64,000 bases of DNA from JAKZRT01 sp965247915 (GTDB taxonomy: Bacteria > Pseudomonadota > Alphaproteobacteria > Rhodobacterales > Rhodobacteraceae), in assembly GCA_965247915.1 (NCBI GenBank), contig OZ252048.1:3864577-3928576 (forward strand), read 5' to 3'. The position numbers and the translations under genes were made by a program. Below are positions 1 through 8,770 of this stretch, piece by piece. The notes below the pieces were generated by a model. That model was not told the origin of the DNA, ran no database searches, and saw nothing but the letters and a program-made list of their open reading frames with translations. How positions within the stretch are numbered: position 1 is the first letter of the stretch; each line of letters starts with the position of its first letter.

Positions 1-94
1 GGTGTTTCGCAATGAAGGAAGCCAAGGGGTCAATGTCGTGTACCGGCGCAATGATGGAAACGTCGGATGGATCGACCCCTCGAATTCTGAGTAA
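1..94 (+). CDS. hpf: Ribosome hibernation promoting factor, C-terminal end (partial)
   Basis: Only the last 30 codons and the TAA stop are inside the window; the frame is set by codons beginning at base 2. The residues include NVVYRRNDGNVGWIDP, the conserved tail of the C-terminal domain of long-form HPF/RaiA, which dimerises inactive 70S ribosomes into 100S particles in stationary phase. The gene lies 38 bases upstream of ptsN, and hpf followed by ptsN (usually behind rpoN) is the normal order in proteobacteria. Identification from such a short piece rests on the motif plus this neighbourhood. Confidence 0.85.
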   Translation, partial: VFRNEGSQGVNVVYRRNDGNVGWIDPSNSE

Positions 95-132
95 CAACCG
101 GCCGTCACAGGCACTGGCAGGGAAAACCAAAA

Positions 133-597
133 ATGGACTTTGCACATATCCTCAAGCCGGATGCGGTTAAGGTCGTCAGTTCTTATTCCAGCAAAAAGCG
201 CCTGTTCATGGACCTGGGTGCGACGGCTGCTGACGTCTATGGCCTGAACGCCGCGGAAGTGACCAACGCGCTTTTGGAACGCGAATCGCTTGGCTCCACC
301 GGTGTCGGGCACGGGATCGCGCTGCCCCACGCGCGGCTGCGCGGACTGGATGCCATCGTCAGCATTTTTCTGAAGGTCGAAAAGCCCAGCGAATTTTCAT
401 CCGTGGACCGCCAGCCCGTCGATCTGGTCTATTGCCTGCTGGCCCCCCTACAGGCAGGCGTCGAGCATCTCAAGGCGCTGGCGCTGGTGTCGCGCACCTT
501 GCGCGATCCGGGCGTTTGTTCGAAATTACGGGCCAATGCCGAACCGACGACGCTGCACGCGATCTTTACCGAAACGCGCGGATCAAAAGCGGCTTAG
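133..597 (+). CDS. ptsN: Nitrogen-PTS enzyme IIA (EIIA-Ntr)
   Basis: A 154-residue protein with the size and fold pattern of a PTS EIIA type-2 domain. The phosphoacceptor histidine lies in GVGHGIALPHARL, around residues 55-67; the His in ALPHAR is the one phosphorylated by the NPr/EI-Ntr relay. In alphaproteobacteria EIIA-Ntr is a cytoplasmic regulator (potassium transport, stringent response, nitrogen signalling) rather than a sugar-transport component. It follows hpf closely, so co-transcription is likely. Its 3' end overlaps by four bases the 3' end of the convergent sulfotransferase gene. The start is the ATG after GGGAAAACCAAAA, a weak ribosome site. Confidence 0.95.
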   Translation: MDFAHILKPDAVKVVSSYSSKKRLFMDLGATAADVYGLNAAEVTNALLERESLGSTGVGHGIALPHARLRGLDAIVSIFLKVEKPSEFSSVDRQPVDLVYCLLAPLQAGVEHLKALALVSRTLRDPGVCSKLRANAEPTTLHAIFTETRGSKAA

Positions 598-1937
598 AGC
601 ATCGGGCCCGGCCAGTCCCCAAACCCGAACATCACATAGTCGCGCCGGTATACCCGCCGGACAAGCGCTTCGAGCTTGGCGTCATAGACCCCGGCCAATG
701 GCGGCGCATCGGTCTCTTTGGGCAGTGTCAACACGGGCGCCTCAGTACCACAGGCCGCGGCAAGTGCTGCCAACGTGTCCGCCGCTGCCTCTTCGCGGAT
801 AATCAGGTCGGGGCGCATGAACCGCCCCATGCCTTCGAGAAAGCGCAGGAAGCCCTCGAAAGCATCGCGCAGGTCGCGCAATTTTTTCCCCTTTGCGGGC
901 AGGGCAACCCGATAGTCGCGGGCCAGAATTTCGCGAATGGCCCCGAAGGTTTCGGGGCTGTCGGCAAGGATATACCGGGTGAACCCGGCGTAAGCGCGGG
1001 CCAGCGGGTGGCGCAAAACCGTGAACGCCCGGTGCCCGGGAGTTTCGCGCAACCATTTTCTCAGCGTCTTTTGCGTGAAATTCGACACTGGGGCAGCACC
1101 ATCCAGAGACCGTAGCCAGCTAGTGACCTCATCCACCGGTCCGCCCTGGACGGGCAGATAGATCAGCGGAGATTTCGCGGCCGCCACAAAACCGGGCACC
1201 GCCGGGCCCCTTGCCGGCTTAAAATTCGGAGCCTTGCCGAGGTCAAGCCAATCGAAACTTGCAAGCGCCCTTCGCATCGCCTCAAAGTTCGTCACTTTGT
1301 CGGCCATGCGCCCGGGGTTTTGCTTTTTGATGCCGCGTGGCAACGCCTTGAGCCGCGCATCGACACCCAGAAACCCGGCCAGCCCATTGATGACCCCGGC
1401 CCGCTGAATATCGTCGTAAGTCACCGCAAATGCCGCTTGGCCGGCGTCCTGCAGCCCGGCCCGCAGGTCTGCCTGAAACTCGGACCGTTCGGACAGATAG
1501 GTCTGGAACTCGGCCATCTCGAAGCCAACCCGCGCATCTTTGCGGTCTTTTCCGTCCGACAATCGCCATTGGTTGGTTTTGGCGGCGATCTTGCGCGATA
1601 TGAATGCGTCCAGCGGATTGCGGGTCAGGATAATCTTGGCGCATTTGGAATCGCGCAATACATAATCCTTGATGCGCGGATCGTGGTCGTGAAAAAACCG
1701 AAAACCTGGCAGGGCTCGATCTGCGTGGCGCATTGCGGTCAACAGGCTGATCGGGTCGGCATCGCGGCCAGCCAGCGTCACGCCAAAGCCCCGGTCCTTG
1801 CCCGGTTGCCCGACAAAGTGATGGTTGAACAATTCGCCGTGGCTGGAAACGCCGTCAAGCGCGTTCAGGCTGACCTCGAGCAGGTTCGACCCGGTCCGCA
1901 TTTCGGCGAAAACGACAAAATAATCGAACCTCGCCAT
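594..1937 (-). CDS. Sulfotransferase-like protein with two sulfotransferase modules
   Basis: A 447-residue protein. Near the N-terminus EMRTGSNLL matches the PAPS 5'-phosphosulfate loop of NodH-type sulfotransferases, and IILTRNPLDAFISRKI (about residues 102-117) is the 3'-phosphate-binding motif. A second copy of the latter, FTVLRHPLARAYAGF, sits near residue 310, so the protein looks like two sulfotransferase-type halves in tandem; the second half lacks an obvious 5' loop and may be degenerate. The substrate is probably a surface glycan, because the gene heads a block of glycosyltransferase, galU and kdsB genes. The cysQ gene about 6 kb away would remove the PAP product. Family assignment is confident; substrate is inference. 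Confidence 0.8.
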   Translation of the reverse strand: MARFDYFVVFAEMRTGSNLLEVSLNALDGVSSHGELFNHHFVGQPGKDRGFGVTLAGRDADPISLLTAMRHADRALPGFRFFHDHDPRIKDYVLRDSKCAKIILTRNPLDAFISRKIAAKTNQWRLSDGKDRKDARVGFEMAEFQTYLSERSEFQADLRAGLQDAGQAAFAVTYDDIQRAGVINGLAGFLGVDARLKALPRGIKKQNPGRMADKVTNFEAMRRALASFDWLDLGKAPNFKPARGPAVPGFVAAAKSPLIYLPVQGGPVDEVTSWLRSLDGAAPVSNFTQKTLRKWLRETPGHRAFTVLRHPLARAYAGFTRYILADSPETFGAIREILARDYRVALPAKGKKLRDLRDAFEGFLRFLEGMGRFMRPDLIIREEAAADTLAALAAACGTEAPVLTLPKETDAPPLAGVYDAKLEALVRRVYRRDYVMFGFGDWPGPML

Positions 1938-1960
1938 GCCTTGTTGCCAAACCTTGTGTC

Positions 1961-3658
1961 CTAGTGGGCGGCGCGAACATTGCCGACCGACCGTTCACGA
2001 TTACCCGCGCTCGGCCGGGCCGGAAAATTCCCGGCAAGATAGGGTTGGATGCCGGCATTCCGCAAGCGCTGCAGGAACGCCCCAAGCCCGTCGAGGTTGG
2101 TCAGACGCGGTGCCTCGCCAAAATAAGCTCCGCCCGGTGGCGATGCCTCGTCAATGATTTCCTGCAAAGGCTGGATCGGGCTGGTCAGATAGCCTGCAAG
2201 CGTTTCGATCCGCACCCGTGCCTGGGCCCACGGCGCGCGCAGCACGTCGATTTGGGCCGCCTCGCGCCGCTGCAGCTGCGCCGCCTCGCGCCGGAGGGCC
2301 GCGAAGGGTTGATCCGATCGGAAAAGCGCAATCGTCCAGGCCCCGGTGATGACCGAAATCTGGGCATTCGGATCGCGCGCCATGAAAAGCCATGCATCCA
2401 GACCGTCGCGCGCCGTGTACTGAAAGTATTGCCTTTCGCCGCGCGTATTCCATACTAGGTTGCGCAGAAAACCAGGCTCGTCGTAATCCCTTAGCGCCAC
2501 TGCAGTGGTCAGCCCGCCCTTGAAATTCGTCGCGCCCCCCGCAAATTCGATCCGGTCCGGGTTTAACAGCCGCCCGTGTGCCGGCGTCCCTGTGGCCCGC
2601 GTCAACCATTGCTCAAAACCGTCAAGAACCTGCGCGTATCCCTGAAACACCGAATACGGCCATGCCGTCTGAACCGCCTTGCTTTCGTCGCGGGGATACC
2701 GGCTTTGCATTATCAGCCCGTGGCGCCCGTTGGTGCGCCGCTCAACGGCCTTGCAAAACAGCTGGTCGATCTTTCCCGGATTGGGTTCGGCGTTATTGGT
2801 CACGAGCGGGCTGTTGGATAAAAAACTTTGGTACAGACGGTCGGCCTTGGGCCAGATCTTGCGGGCAAAGAAACAGTCGGACCTGCGCAGCAACTCGAGA
2901 TGATCGTAATAAAAAATGTGGGGGCGGCCCTGAAAATCAAACTTCGACAGGGTCAGCGACCGGCTTTCGATCGACGTCGAATGCAGCCGCACCAGGGTCT
3001 GGAAATAGGCCTCGTCAGGGATCCACAAAGACCGGAAATATCGCTGGTACGCGCGCCGTTGCGGATCGGTGAGTATTTTGGTCAGCGTGTCGCGCGTCAG
3101 GCACCACCATTGCGACCCTTGGTGCGGGGCAACCCCGGGCGGCGGCCTTCGGCGAACGCCAAGCCGGCGCTGAAGGCCAACGAACCCGTCAAAGAGCCGC
3201 CGTTGGCGCCGCCACGAAAACGGGAAATAAAGCGTGAAGCGTTCATATTCCAGACCGCCCAGCGTCCAGGGGGCATCGGCGGTCGTGACCGATTCGATAA
3301 AATCGGTGTCGGGCTGTTCTGCCAAATATCCCAAAAGCTCGGGCAAGGGCCGCAATGGCATGCACGACCCCGACGTAAGATAGACATGACCTACATCGGG
3401 AAAGTCCTTCAGCATCATCTCGGCGCCCGCTTTGCTGGCCGCGACAATCGACCAGGTTCCCCAGTCGCATTTGAAGCGCTGGCAAAAGCGCACATCCCGA
3501 AAAGCCCGCAAAATGCCCCGCAGCCGCTTTTCCTGATCTTGGGTCACACGCTTATCGACATGAATGACAATCGGGCAGCCCGCTGACGCCAGATGCCGGG
3601 CAACCTGGGCCGCCCGGTCCAGCGCCGTGTGGACCAGCATGACAAACCCCACGCTCAT
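1961..3658 (-). CDS. GT14-like (Core-2/I-branching type) glycosyltransferase
   Basis: The N-terminal 300 residues resemble the Branch/GT14 family: GFVMLVHTALDRAAQVARHL, then VIHVDKRV, the CDWGTWSIVAAS block, VYLTSGSCMPLR and the acidic SLWIPDEAYFQTLV segment. The C-terminal ~260 residues are not recognised; in Rhodobacterales such proteins commonly carry an uncharacterised extension. The start at 3658 (MSVGFVML) is preferred over an in-frame ATG 69 bases upstream because the latter lies inside the preceding gene and AAGGG stands just ahead of this one. It is 44 bases downstream of another glycosyltransferase on the same strand, and the two are probably co-transcribed. Likely role: transfer of GlcNAc-like or xylose-like sugars in envelope polysaccharide synthesis. 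Confidence 0.75.
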   Translation of the reverse strand: MSVGFVMLVHTALDRAAQVARHLASAGCPIVIHVDKRVTQDQEKRLRGILRAFRDVRFCQRFKCDWGTWSIVAASKAGAEMMLKDFPDVGHVYLTSGSCMPLRPLPELLGYLAEQPDTDFIESVTTADAPWTLGGLEYERFTLYFPFSWRRQRRLFDGFVGLQRRLGVRRRPPPGVAPHQGSQWWCLTRDTLTKILTDPQRRAYQRYFRSLWIPDEAYFQTLVRLHSTSIESRSLTLSKFDFQGRPHIFYYDHLELLRRSDCFFARKIWPKADRLYQSFLSNSPLVTNNAEPNPGKIDQLFCKAVERRTNGRHGLIMQSRYPRDESKAVQTAWPYSVFQGYAQVLDGFEQWLTRATGTPAHGRLLNPDRIEFAGGATNFKGGLTTAVALRDYDEPGFLRNLVWNTRGERQYFQYTARDGLDAWLFMARDPNAQISVITGAWTIALFRSDQPFAALRREAAQLQRREAAQIDVLRAPWAQARVRIETLAGYLTSPIQPLQEIIDEASPPGGAYFGEAPRLTNLDGLGAFLQRLRNAGIQPYLAGNFPARPSAGNRERSVGNVRAAH

Positions 3659-3702
3659 GCCCAGTTGCCCTTGGACATCAGGCCAATGATCTCGAGCTGG
3701 CG

Positions 3703-4665
3703 TCAATTGATGTAGCGTTCCGACCACCGGGTCCAGAGATCGGGTTTATTGCGCAGCCCTGTGTGATATGCGGCGTATTCCCGGCTTGCGGCAAAGTGCT
3801 GCTGTCTTTGCAGTTCGGCCACCGCTTTTTTCTCAAACACATCCAGAAACTTGGTGTGCAACAGACACCCCGAGATTTTTTTGCCCACCTCGGCGTCATA
3901 AGTCGCGTTCAGCCCGCGCGGCAACAGCATGTGGGTCGAGTTTACATAAGTGTAGGACCGGTGCCATTTGACCAGAGGGATCTTGTTCAGCGACGGCGCA
4001 TGATAGGGGTCGTTGCCGAAAAACGCCCTGGCGCGCGCGCCGCCCTGTATCCACAGGTTCCCGTATTTCTGATTACGCGAGATCGTGTAATTTCCGGCGT
4101 CAAACCAGTGCGCTATCTCTAGCGGGTCCTGCCCGTCGCGATAGGTGTCGCGGTTGACCGGACCCTTGGGATACATGTCCAGCAACATCGCCGAAAAAGA
4201 CCGCACGCCGCCTTCATCCAGCCAATCGGTCAGCGCCCTGATCGGGCGGCTGTCCGAGAACGGATAGACCAGAAATTCATCGGCGTCGACGGTCAGGACC
4301 CAATGCCCATGCGCATGGTTTCTGAGCACCCAATTGACCCAGTCCGTACCAAAGCGGGCGCTTTTGTAGCTCCCCTCTGCGCGCCACACCGAGACATCGT
4401 TCTGGCGCGCCAGATATCCGGCGGTTCCGTCGTTCGACCCGTTGTCGATGATCAGAAAATGCGACACGCCGCGGGCGCGGTAATAGCGCAGGAAATACGG
4501 CAGGCGGATGCGTTCGTTCCACAGGGTCGCGCACAACAGAACGTCGCCCTCACCGATCAGCTCGGTCCGGTCCTGTAAAAACGACAGCTGACGCCGCTTG
4601 CGCAAGGCCCTGATCCGCCAGCGCTTGCGTTCAAGTCGCGGTCGATACGAAGCGAGAGCGCCCAA
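3703..4665 (-). CDS. GT2_4-type glycosyltransferase
   Basis: A 320-residue protein with the features of the Glyco_tranf_2_4 (GT92-like) group: LLCATLWNERIRLPYFLRYY, FLIIDNGSNDGTAGYL, and the metal-binding DVDADEF-like element, seen here as VLTVDADEFLVYPF. No signal peptide or membrane segment is evident, so it is probably cytoplasmic or peripheral at the inner membrane. The start is TTG at 4665, preceded by GGGGAAATGA; no ATG fits better. It forms a likely two-gene unit with the GT14-like gene downstream. Donor and acceptor cannot be read from the sequence, but the neighbours point to cell-surface polysaccharide. Confidence 0.8.
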   Translation of the reverse strand: MGALASYRPRLERKRWRIRALRKRRQLSFLQDRTELIGEGDVLLCATLWNERIRLPYFLRYYRARGVSHFLIIDNGSNDGTAGYLARQNDVSVWRAEGSYKSARFGTDWVNWVLRNHAHGHWVLTVDADEFLVYPFSDSRPIRALTDWLDEGGVRSFSAMLLDMYPKGPVNRDTYRDGQDPLEIAHWFDAGNYTISRNQKYGNLWIQGGARARAFFGNDPYHAPSLNKIPLVKWHRSYTYVNSTHMLLPRGLNATYDAEVGKKISGCLLHTKFLDVFEKKAVAELQRQQHFAASREYAAYHTGLRNKPDLWTRWSERYIN

Positions 4666-4913
4666 TCATTTCCCCAATCGGCAGAGTTCAGACTTGTCGT
4701 GCGCTCCGAGACCTAACCGATGACGCTTAAAGCAAGGTTGAGTGCCTGCGCCCCGGTTGGCCCGGTGGCTTTGATGTCTGCTCTGCGTTGCCACATTTTT
4801 CCGCCCGCTGGACGGTTATGTTGACGATACTGCGCCAGCACGGACAGGTAAACCGCGAAGCGCAATATTTTGGGGTATCTGCGGGCCAGGCTACTATCTG
4901 TCGACAATCCACA

Positions 4914-5807
4914 CTATTCAGCGGCGTCCAGTGTCGCGAAATAATTGCTGAGATAGGCGGCAAGATCGTCGCGCAGATCGTCGCGCGCCAGGGCGAAGGA
5001 AATGGTTGCCTGCAAGAACCCCGACTTTGATCCACAATCGAACCGCTGCCCGTTGAACCGAAACCCGTTCACGCCGCGGCTCTTTGCAATGTCCTCGGCA
5101 ATGGCATCGGTCAGTTGAATTTCACCACCCGCACCGGACCGCATTTTGTGCAGGTTCTGCAGGATGCTGGGGGTCAGGATATACCGGCCGATCACGGCAA
5201 GATTGGACGGCGCCGCGCCCGGCGCAGGTTTTTCGACCATGCCCTGAACTTTTTCCAGCTGGCCAACCGAATTTGCGACATCGAGAATGCCATAGTCACT
5301 GGTCTGATCGGCCGGAACTTCCATGGTCGCGACCATGTTTTGGCCGGTTTCCCGGAACGCCTCGACCATTTGCTGCAGGCAGGGAACATCTGCCGCGATC
5401 ACATCGTCGGGCAAAATAACCGCAAAGGGTTCATCCCCGATCAGGCGACGGGCGCACCACACCGCATGACCCAGCCCAAGCGGTTTGTGCTGGCGAACAT
5501 AAGCGATCGCACCCGATTCCATGTTCGTGTCCTTGAGAACCCGAAGCAAATCCGCCTTGCCCGCCTTGCGCAGCGCCGATTCAAGGACCGGGGCAATGTC
5601 GAAATAATCTTCCAGCGCGCCCTTGCCCCGTGAGGTCACAAAGATGAACTCCTTGATGCCGGCGGCGCGGGCTTCGTCGATCGCGTACTGGATCAGCGGG
5701 CGATCCACCAAGGTCATAATCTCCTTGGGAATAGCTTTGGTGGCCGGCAGAAACCTCGTACCCAGACCGGCGACCGGAAAAATAGCTTTAGTAACCTTTG
5801 ATTTCAT
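4914..5807 (-). CDS. galU: UTP-glucose-1-phosphate uridylyltransferase
   Basis: Makes UDP-glucose from UTP and glucose-1-phosphate, the entry point for glucose, galacturonate and related sugars in envelope glycans. The 297 residues begin with KAIFPVAGLGTRFLPATKA, the nucleotide-binding signature of bacterial GalU, followed by KEIMTLVDRPLIQYAIDEA; ILPDDVI, VEKP and the terminal DCGSKSGFLQA are also family-typical. The start at 5807 (MKSKVTK) is chosen because the in-frame extension upstream has no similarity to the family. About 250 bases without a convincing gene separate it from the glycosyltransferase genes downstream on the same strand. Confidence 0.95.
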   Translation of the reverse strand: MKSKVTKAIFPVAGLGTRFLPATKAIPKEIMTLVDRPLIQYAIDEARAAGIKEFIFVTSRGKGALEDYFDIAPVLESALRKAGKADLLRVLKDTNMESGAIAYVRQHKPLGLGHAVWCARRLIGDEPFAVILPDDVIAADVPCLQQMVEAFRETGQNMVATMEVPADQTSDYGILDVANSVGQLEKVQGMVEKPAPGAAPSNLAVIGRYILTPSILQNLHKMRSGAGGEIQLTDAIAEDIAKSRGVNGFRFNGQRFDCGSKSGFLQATISFALARDDLRDDLAAYLSNYFATLDAAE

Positions 5808-5941
5808 GCGCGACCGACGCCCTTGCTTGCTGCCGTTGTGCGGTTGGGAAGGCAGTACCGGGAAATAATTCCACACTCGCTAATCTTGGTACGCCCGATC
5901 TCGCTTTGATCGCAAGTCACAAACTCGCCGCCGGGTTACGA

Positions 5942-5971
5942 TACGGCGCGATCCGTTACGGCGCGATCCGT
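5942..5971. repeat. Perfect 15-bp tandem duplication over a stop codon
   Basis: The unit TACGGCGCGATCCGT occurs twice back to back. On the minus strand each copy encodes RIAP followed by a T-A pair, so the duplication straddles the TAA stop of the glycosyltransferase gene at 5956. If one copy were removed the reading frame would end differently. It is probably a replication-slippage product. Confidence 0.9.
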
Positions 5972-7167
5972 TGCATCTCTACCGCTTGGCGCGCGTCCAG
6001 CGAATATCGCTTTATCAACGGCCCGGCGCGCAGCGAACGCCCCAGCAAGCCGCCGTTCTGTTCCCAGTAACCGCCTTTGGTAAACCGCACATGGTGGTAT
6101 CTTGCGCCTCTCGAAACGATCAGACATGTGATCACAAATTCCTGATCCGCGAGTTCTCGGGCCTGTGCCCTCAGGTCTCCTGCCCGGCTTTTCGGACCAT
6201 AGATCAATTTGTGATTACATATTTTCGAACTGGGAAATCGTGCGAAATCATGGGGTTCGCTCGCTGCCGTCGGATAATTCTCAACCTGGCGCGTCAGCCC
6301 CTCGTCGTAACCCTTCAGCAGGGTTTTCGTCAGTATTTCGACCTCACGCGGCTCGATCCGCCCATCGACCATCATCGCAACCAACCGGCGGCGCTGCGCA
6401 ACGCGCAGCTCCTTGCGCGCCCGCGCCCATTGCCCGGCTTGCAGGTATTTCTTGTGAAAAACGGCCCAACTGGCCCCGATCTGATAAAGCGTCCGCGGCA
6501 TCCGGTCGCGACGGCGACGCTCAGACGGGGCCGAATAATGGATGACACGGGCCCGGGGCACGATGGCGGTTAAATGTCCGGCGCGGGCGATCCGCATGTT
6601 CAGGTCGCTTTCCTCGTGCAGAAAGTGAAATGCCGGATCAAAGCCGCCCAGATCGGCCAGGACCGACCGCCGCACCGCCATATTCGTGCCCTGGGTCCTG
6701 ATCGCCCGTTCGCCCGGTTCGGTGGCTGCAACGACCGTCTCTTCGTTTGGCACTTCAATCGGGTGATCCCACCCCTCGCGGTCAACCGACAACGCGCCCC
6801 ACTGCAGCGAAAATCCATTGCGCCCAATCACATAGCCGCCAGATGCCGCGACGTTCGGGTCGTCGAACGGCTGCGTCAGATAGTTCAGCCAGGTGGGTTC
6901 TGGCACCGCATCATCATCGATGAACGCGATAACCTCGCCCGCCGCCGCCACGACCCCAAGGTTGCGCGCAACCGCGATATTGGGGTCGTCAAAGGCAACG
7001 CTGCGAATTGGAGCTGCGGGCGCAACACGCCTCAAAGCATCCATGTCGGCCACCACAATCACTTCGAAATTCGGATAATAGAGCTGCGATATCGCCTTGA
7101 GAGATAACGCGAGCCGTTCAGGGCGGTGTCGGCTGACCACCACCACCGAAACCGGTCTGTGGGTCAC
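5956..7167 (-). CDS. Family 2 glycosyltransferase
   Basis: A 403-residue GT-A glycosyltransferase: PVSVVVVSRHRPERL, FEVIVVADM, VIAFIDDDAVPEPTWL (the DDD nucleotide-sugar/metal element, around residue 90), and a DVEESD-like acceptor-site block seen as FLHEESDLNMRIARAG. The start is taken as the GTG at 7167, which overlaps the kdsB stop as GTGA; an upstream ATG at 7233 would give a tail inside kdsB with no family similarity. Overlap with kdsB implies translational coupling, so this transferase is made together with CMP-Kdo synthase. The C-terminal ~130 residues are outside the GT core and not recognised. The 3' end carries a 15-bp tandem repeat. Confidence 0.85.
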   Translation of the reverse strand: MTHRPVSVVVVSRHRPERLALSLKAISQLYYPNFEVIVVADMDALRRVAPAAPIRSVAFDDPNIAVARNLGVVAAAGEVIAFIDDDAVPEPTWLNYLTQPFDDPNVAASGGYVIGRNGFSLQWGALSVDREGWDHPIEVPNEETVVAATEPGERAIRTQGTNMAVRRSVLADLGGFDPAFHFLHEESDLNMRIARAGHLTAIVPRARVIHYSAPSERRRRDRMPRTLYQIGASWAVFHKKYLQAGQWARARKELRVAQRRRLVAMMVDGRIEPREVEILTKTLLKGYDEGLTRQVENYPTAASEPHDFARFPSSKICNHKLIYGPKSRAGDLRAQARELADQEFVITCLIVSRGARYHHVRFTKGGYWEQNGGLLGRSLRAGPLIKRYSLDARQAVEMQRIAP

Positions 7168-7967
7168 TTTATTCCCATGTCGGCCAACATGGCCTCGATT
7201 TTGGGCACGTCCTCGGGGTTGTTCAGCTCCCAAAACTGGCCGCCACGCGCCTGCACCTCGACACAGAGAACCCGGCGCCCCTGTTCGAGAAACCGCAGTT
7301 GTTCGAGCCCTTCAAGCCGCTCCAGCGGGCCAATGGGCCACCGGATGTAATCCCTCAGCGCTGCGGGCCGATAGGCGTAAACCCCGACATGGTGGAACAC
7401 GGGCGTTGTCTTGGCCGCCGCATCGGGCGTTTCCGGCAAAAACGGGATGACTTCTTTGGAAAAGTACAGCGCCTGCAGGTCTTCCCCGAAAACTGCGGTG
7501 GTCCCCCCGACGCGCCCCGCCGCGCGGTCCGCCAAAAATCCCGCCAGGGTCGCGCCATCGCACCGCAAAACCGGGGTCGCCATATCGGCCTCCGGGTCCG
7601 CGGCCAAACCCGCCACCAGGTCTTCGACAAACCAGGCCGGGGTCAGCGGCGCGTCGCCCTGCAGATTGACGACGATGTCAATGTCGGGACCCAGCGCCGC
7701 CAGCGCTTCGGCACAGCGTTCGGTGCCGTTCTGGCACTCGGACGAAGTCATGATCACATCAGCCCCGAACGCTTTCGATGCTTCGGCAATCCGCGCGTCA
7801 TCAGTGGCGACCGAGACGCGCGAAATACCCGCAACAGCGTTTGCGGCCTCAAAACTGCGCCGTATTAGGGTCTTTTTGTCGCCCCCGGCCCCGGCAAGCG
7901 CCACCAAAGCCTTGCCCGGATAGCGGGCCGAGGCAAAGCGCGCCGGAATAACAATTGCAACGTTCAC
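7164..7967 (-). CDS. kdsB: 3-deoxy-manno-octulosonate cytidylyltransferase (CMP-Kdo synthetase)
   Basis: Activates Kdo with CTP for transfer to lipid A or to a capsule linker. The 267-residue protein opens with VIPARFASARYPGKALV, the conserved CTP/Kdo-binding start of KdsB; VNLQGDAPL and HHVGVYAYR are further family motifs (NLQGD carries the metal-binding Asp; HVGIYAYR is usual). It sits six bases downstream of cysQ and overlaps the glycosyltransferase start, so the three genes form one minus-strand operon. This arrangement suits a glycan containing Kdo, either lipopolysaccharide core or a Kdo-linked capsule. Confidence 0.93.
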   Translation of the reverse strand: MNVAIVIPARFASARYPGKALVALAGAGGDKKTLIRRSFEAANAVAGISRVSVATDDARIAEASKAFGADVIMTSSECQNGTERCAEALAALGPDIDIVVNLQGDAPLTPAWFVEDLVAGLAADPEADMATPVLRCDGATLAGFLADRAAGRVGGTTAVFGEDLQALYFSKEVIPFLPETPDAAAKTTPVFHHVGVYAYRPAALRDYIRWPIGPLERLEGLEQLRFLEQGRRVLCVEVQARGGQFWELNNPEDVPKIEAMLADMGIK

Positions 7968-7972
7968 GGGCC

Positions 7973-8770
7973 TTATCCTTTAATCAGTTCGACGCCCGGC
8001 GCGCAGGCGATGAAAAAACCGTTGCGGTAGCCGGGCTTGCCATAGGCAAAAGCCTGGTGGGTCTCGAAATCCACCATTCTGCCACCCGCCGCGCGCAACA
8101 CCGCATCACCGGCGGCGGTATCCCACTCCATTGTAGGTCCAAGGCGCGGGTAAAGGTGCGCCTCGCCGGTGGCGACCAGGCAGAATTTCAACGACGACCC
8201 GGCTGAGGTGAAATCGCGCACCGGGTAGCGGGCAATGTAATCATCGGTTGCCTTGTCCCGGTGCGATTTGGACGCCACCACCATCAACCCGCCGGCAATT
8301 GGCGGCGCGGCCGCAATCGGACGTGTCGCACCAGCATTATCAGTGTCTAATTCACCCAATTCTTCAATTGCCCGCCCCGTTGCGGTGGTCATGAAAAGCC
8401 GCTCTTGCGCTGGCGCAAAGACCGCCCCACGGGTCGGTACGCGGTTTTCGACCAGCGCGATGTTGACCGTGAAATCCCTGCCGCGACGGATGAATTCCTT
8501 GGTCCCATCCAGCGGATCGACGATAATAAATGTGTCGGCAATGACTGCATGCGTTGCCGCCTGTTCTTCGGTCACCACCGGAATGTCCGGGAAAGCCGCC
8601 GCCAGCCCGGCCGCGATGATCGCGTCCGCCGCCTCGTCGGCTTGCGTGACCGGACTTTGATCGGCCTTCAGGCGCACATCTGCGTCACCGCGATCAAACA
8701 CCGCCATGATCGCGGCGCCGGCGATGAGGCAAAGCCTGCGAAATTCGGTCTCGATCAGGGCGTAATCCAA
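7973..8770 (-). CDS. cysQ: 3'(2'),5'-bisphosphate nucleotidase
   Basis: Hydrolyses PAP, the toxic by-product of PAPS-dependent sulfation, to AMP. An inositol-monophosphatase-fold protein of 265 residues with all three metal-binding elements: VTEEQ (about 70), DPLDGTKEFI (about 90) and WDTAAGDAVLRAAGG (about 215). The start is TTG at 8770 with GAGG six bases before it; a longer frame from 8929 exists but its extra N-terminus is unlike the family and would overlap the divergent exporter gene. Co-location with a sulfotransferase and kdsB suggests it serves local sulfation of a glycan, though it also works in general sulfate assimilation. Confidence 0.88.
   Translation of the reverse strand: MDYALIETEFRRLCLIAGAAIMAVFDRGDADVRLKADQSPVTQADEAADAIIAAGLAAAFPDIPVVTEEQAATHAVIADTFIIVDPLDGTKEFIRRGRDFTVNIALVENRVPTRGAVFAPAQERLFMTTATGRAIEELGELDTDNAGATRPIAAAPPIAGGLMVVASKSHRDKATDDYIARYPVRDFTSAGSSLKFCLVATGEAHLYPRLGPTMEWDTAAGDAVLRAAGGRMVDFETHQAFAYGKPGYRNGFFIACAPGVELIKG

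Noticed and set aside
4713..4907. A 64-codon TTG-started frame just after galU on the minus strand.
   Set aside because: No ribosome site, no recognised family, and composition similar to random translation.
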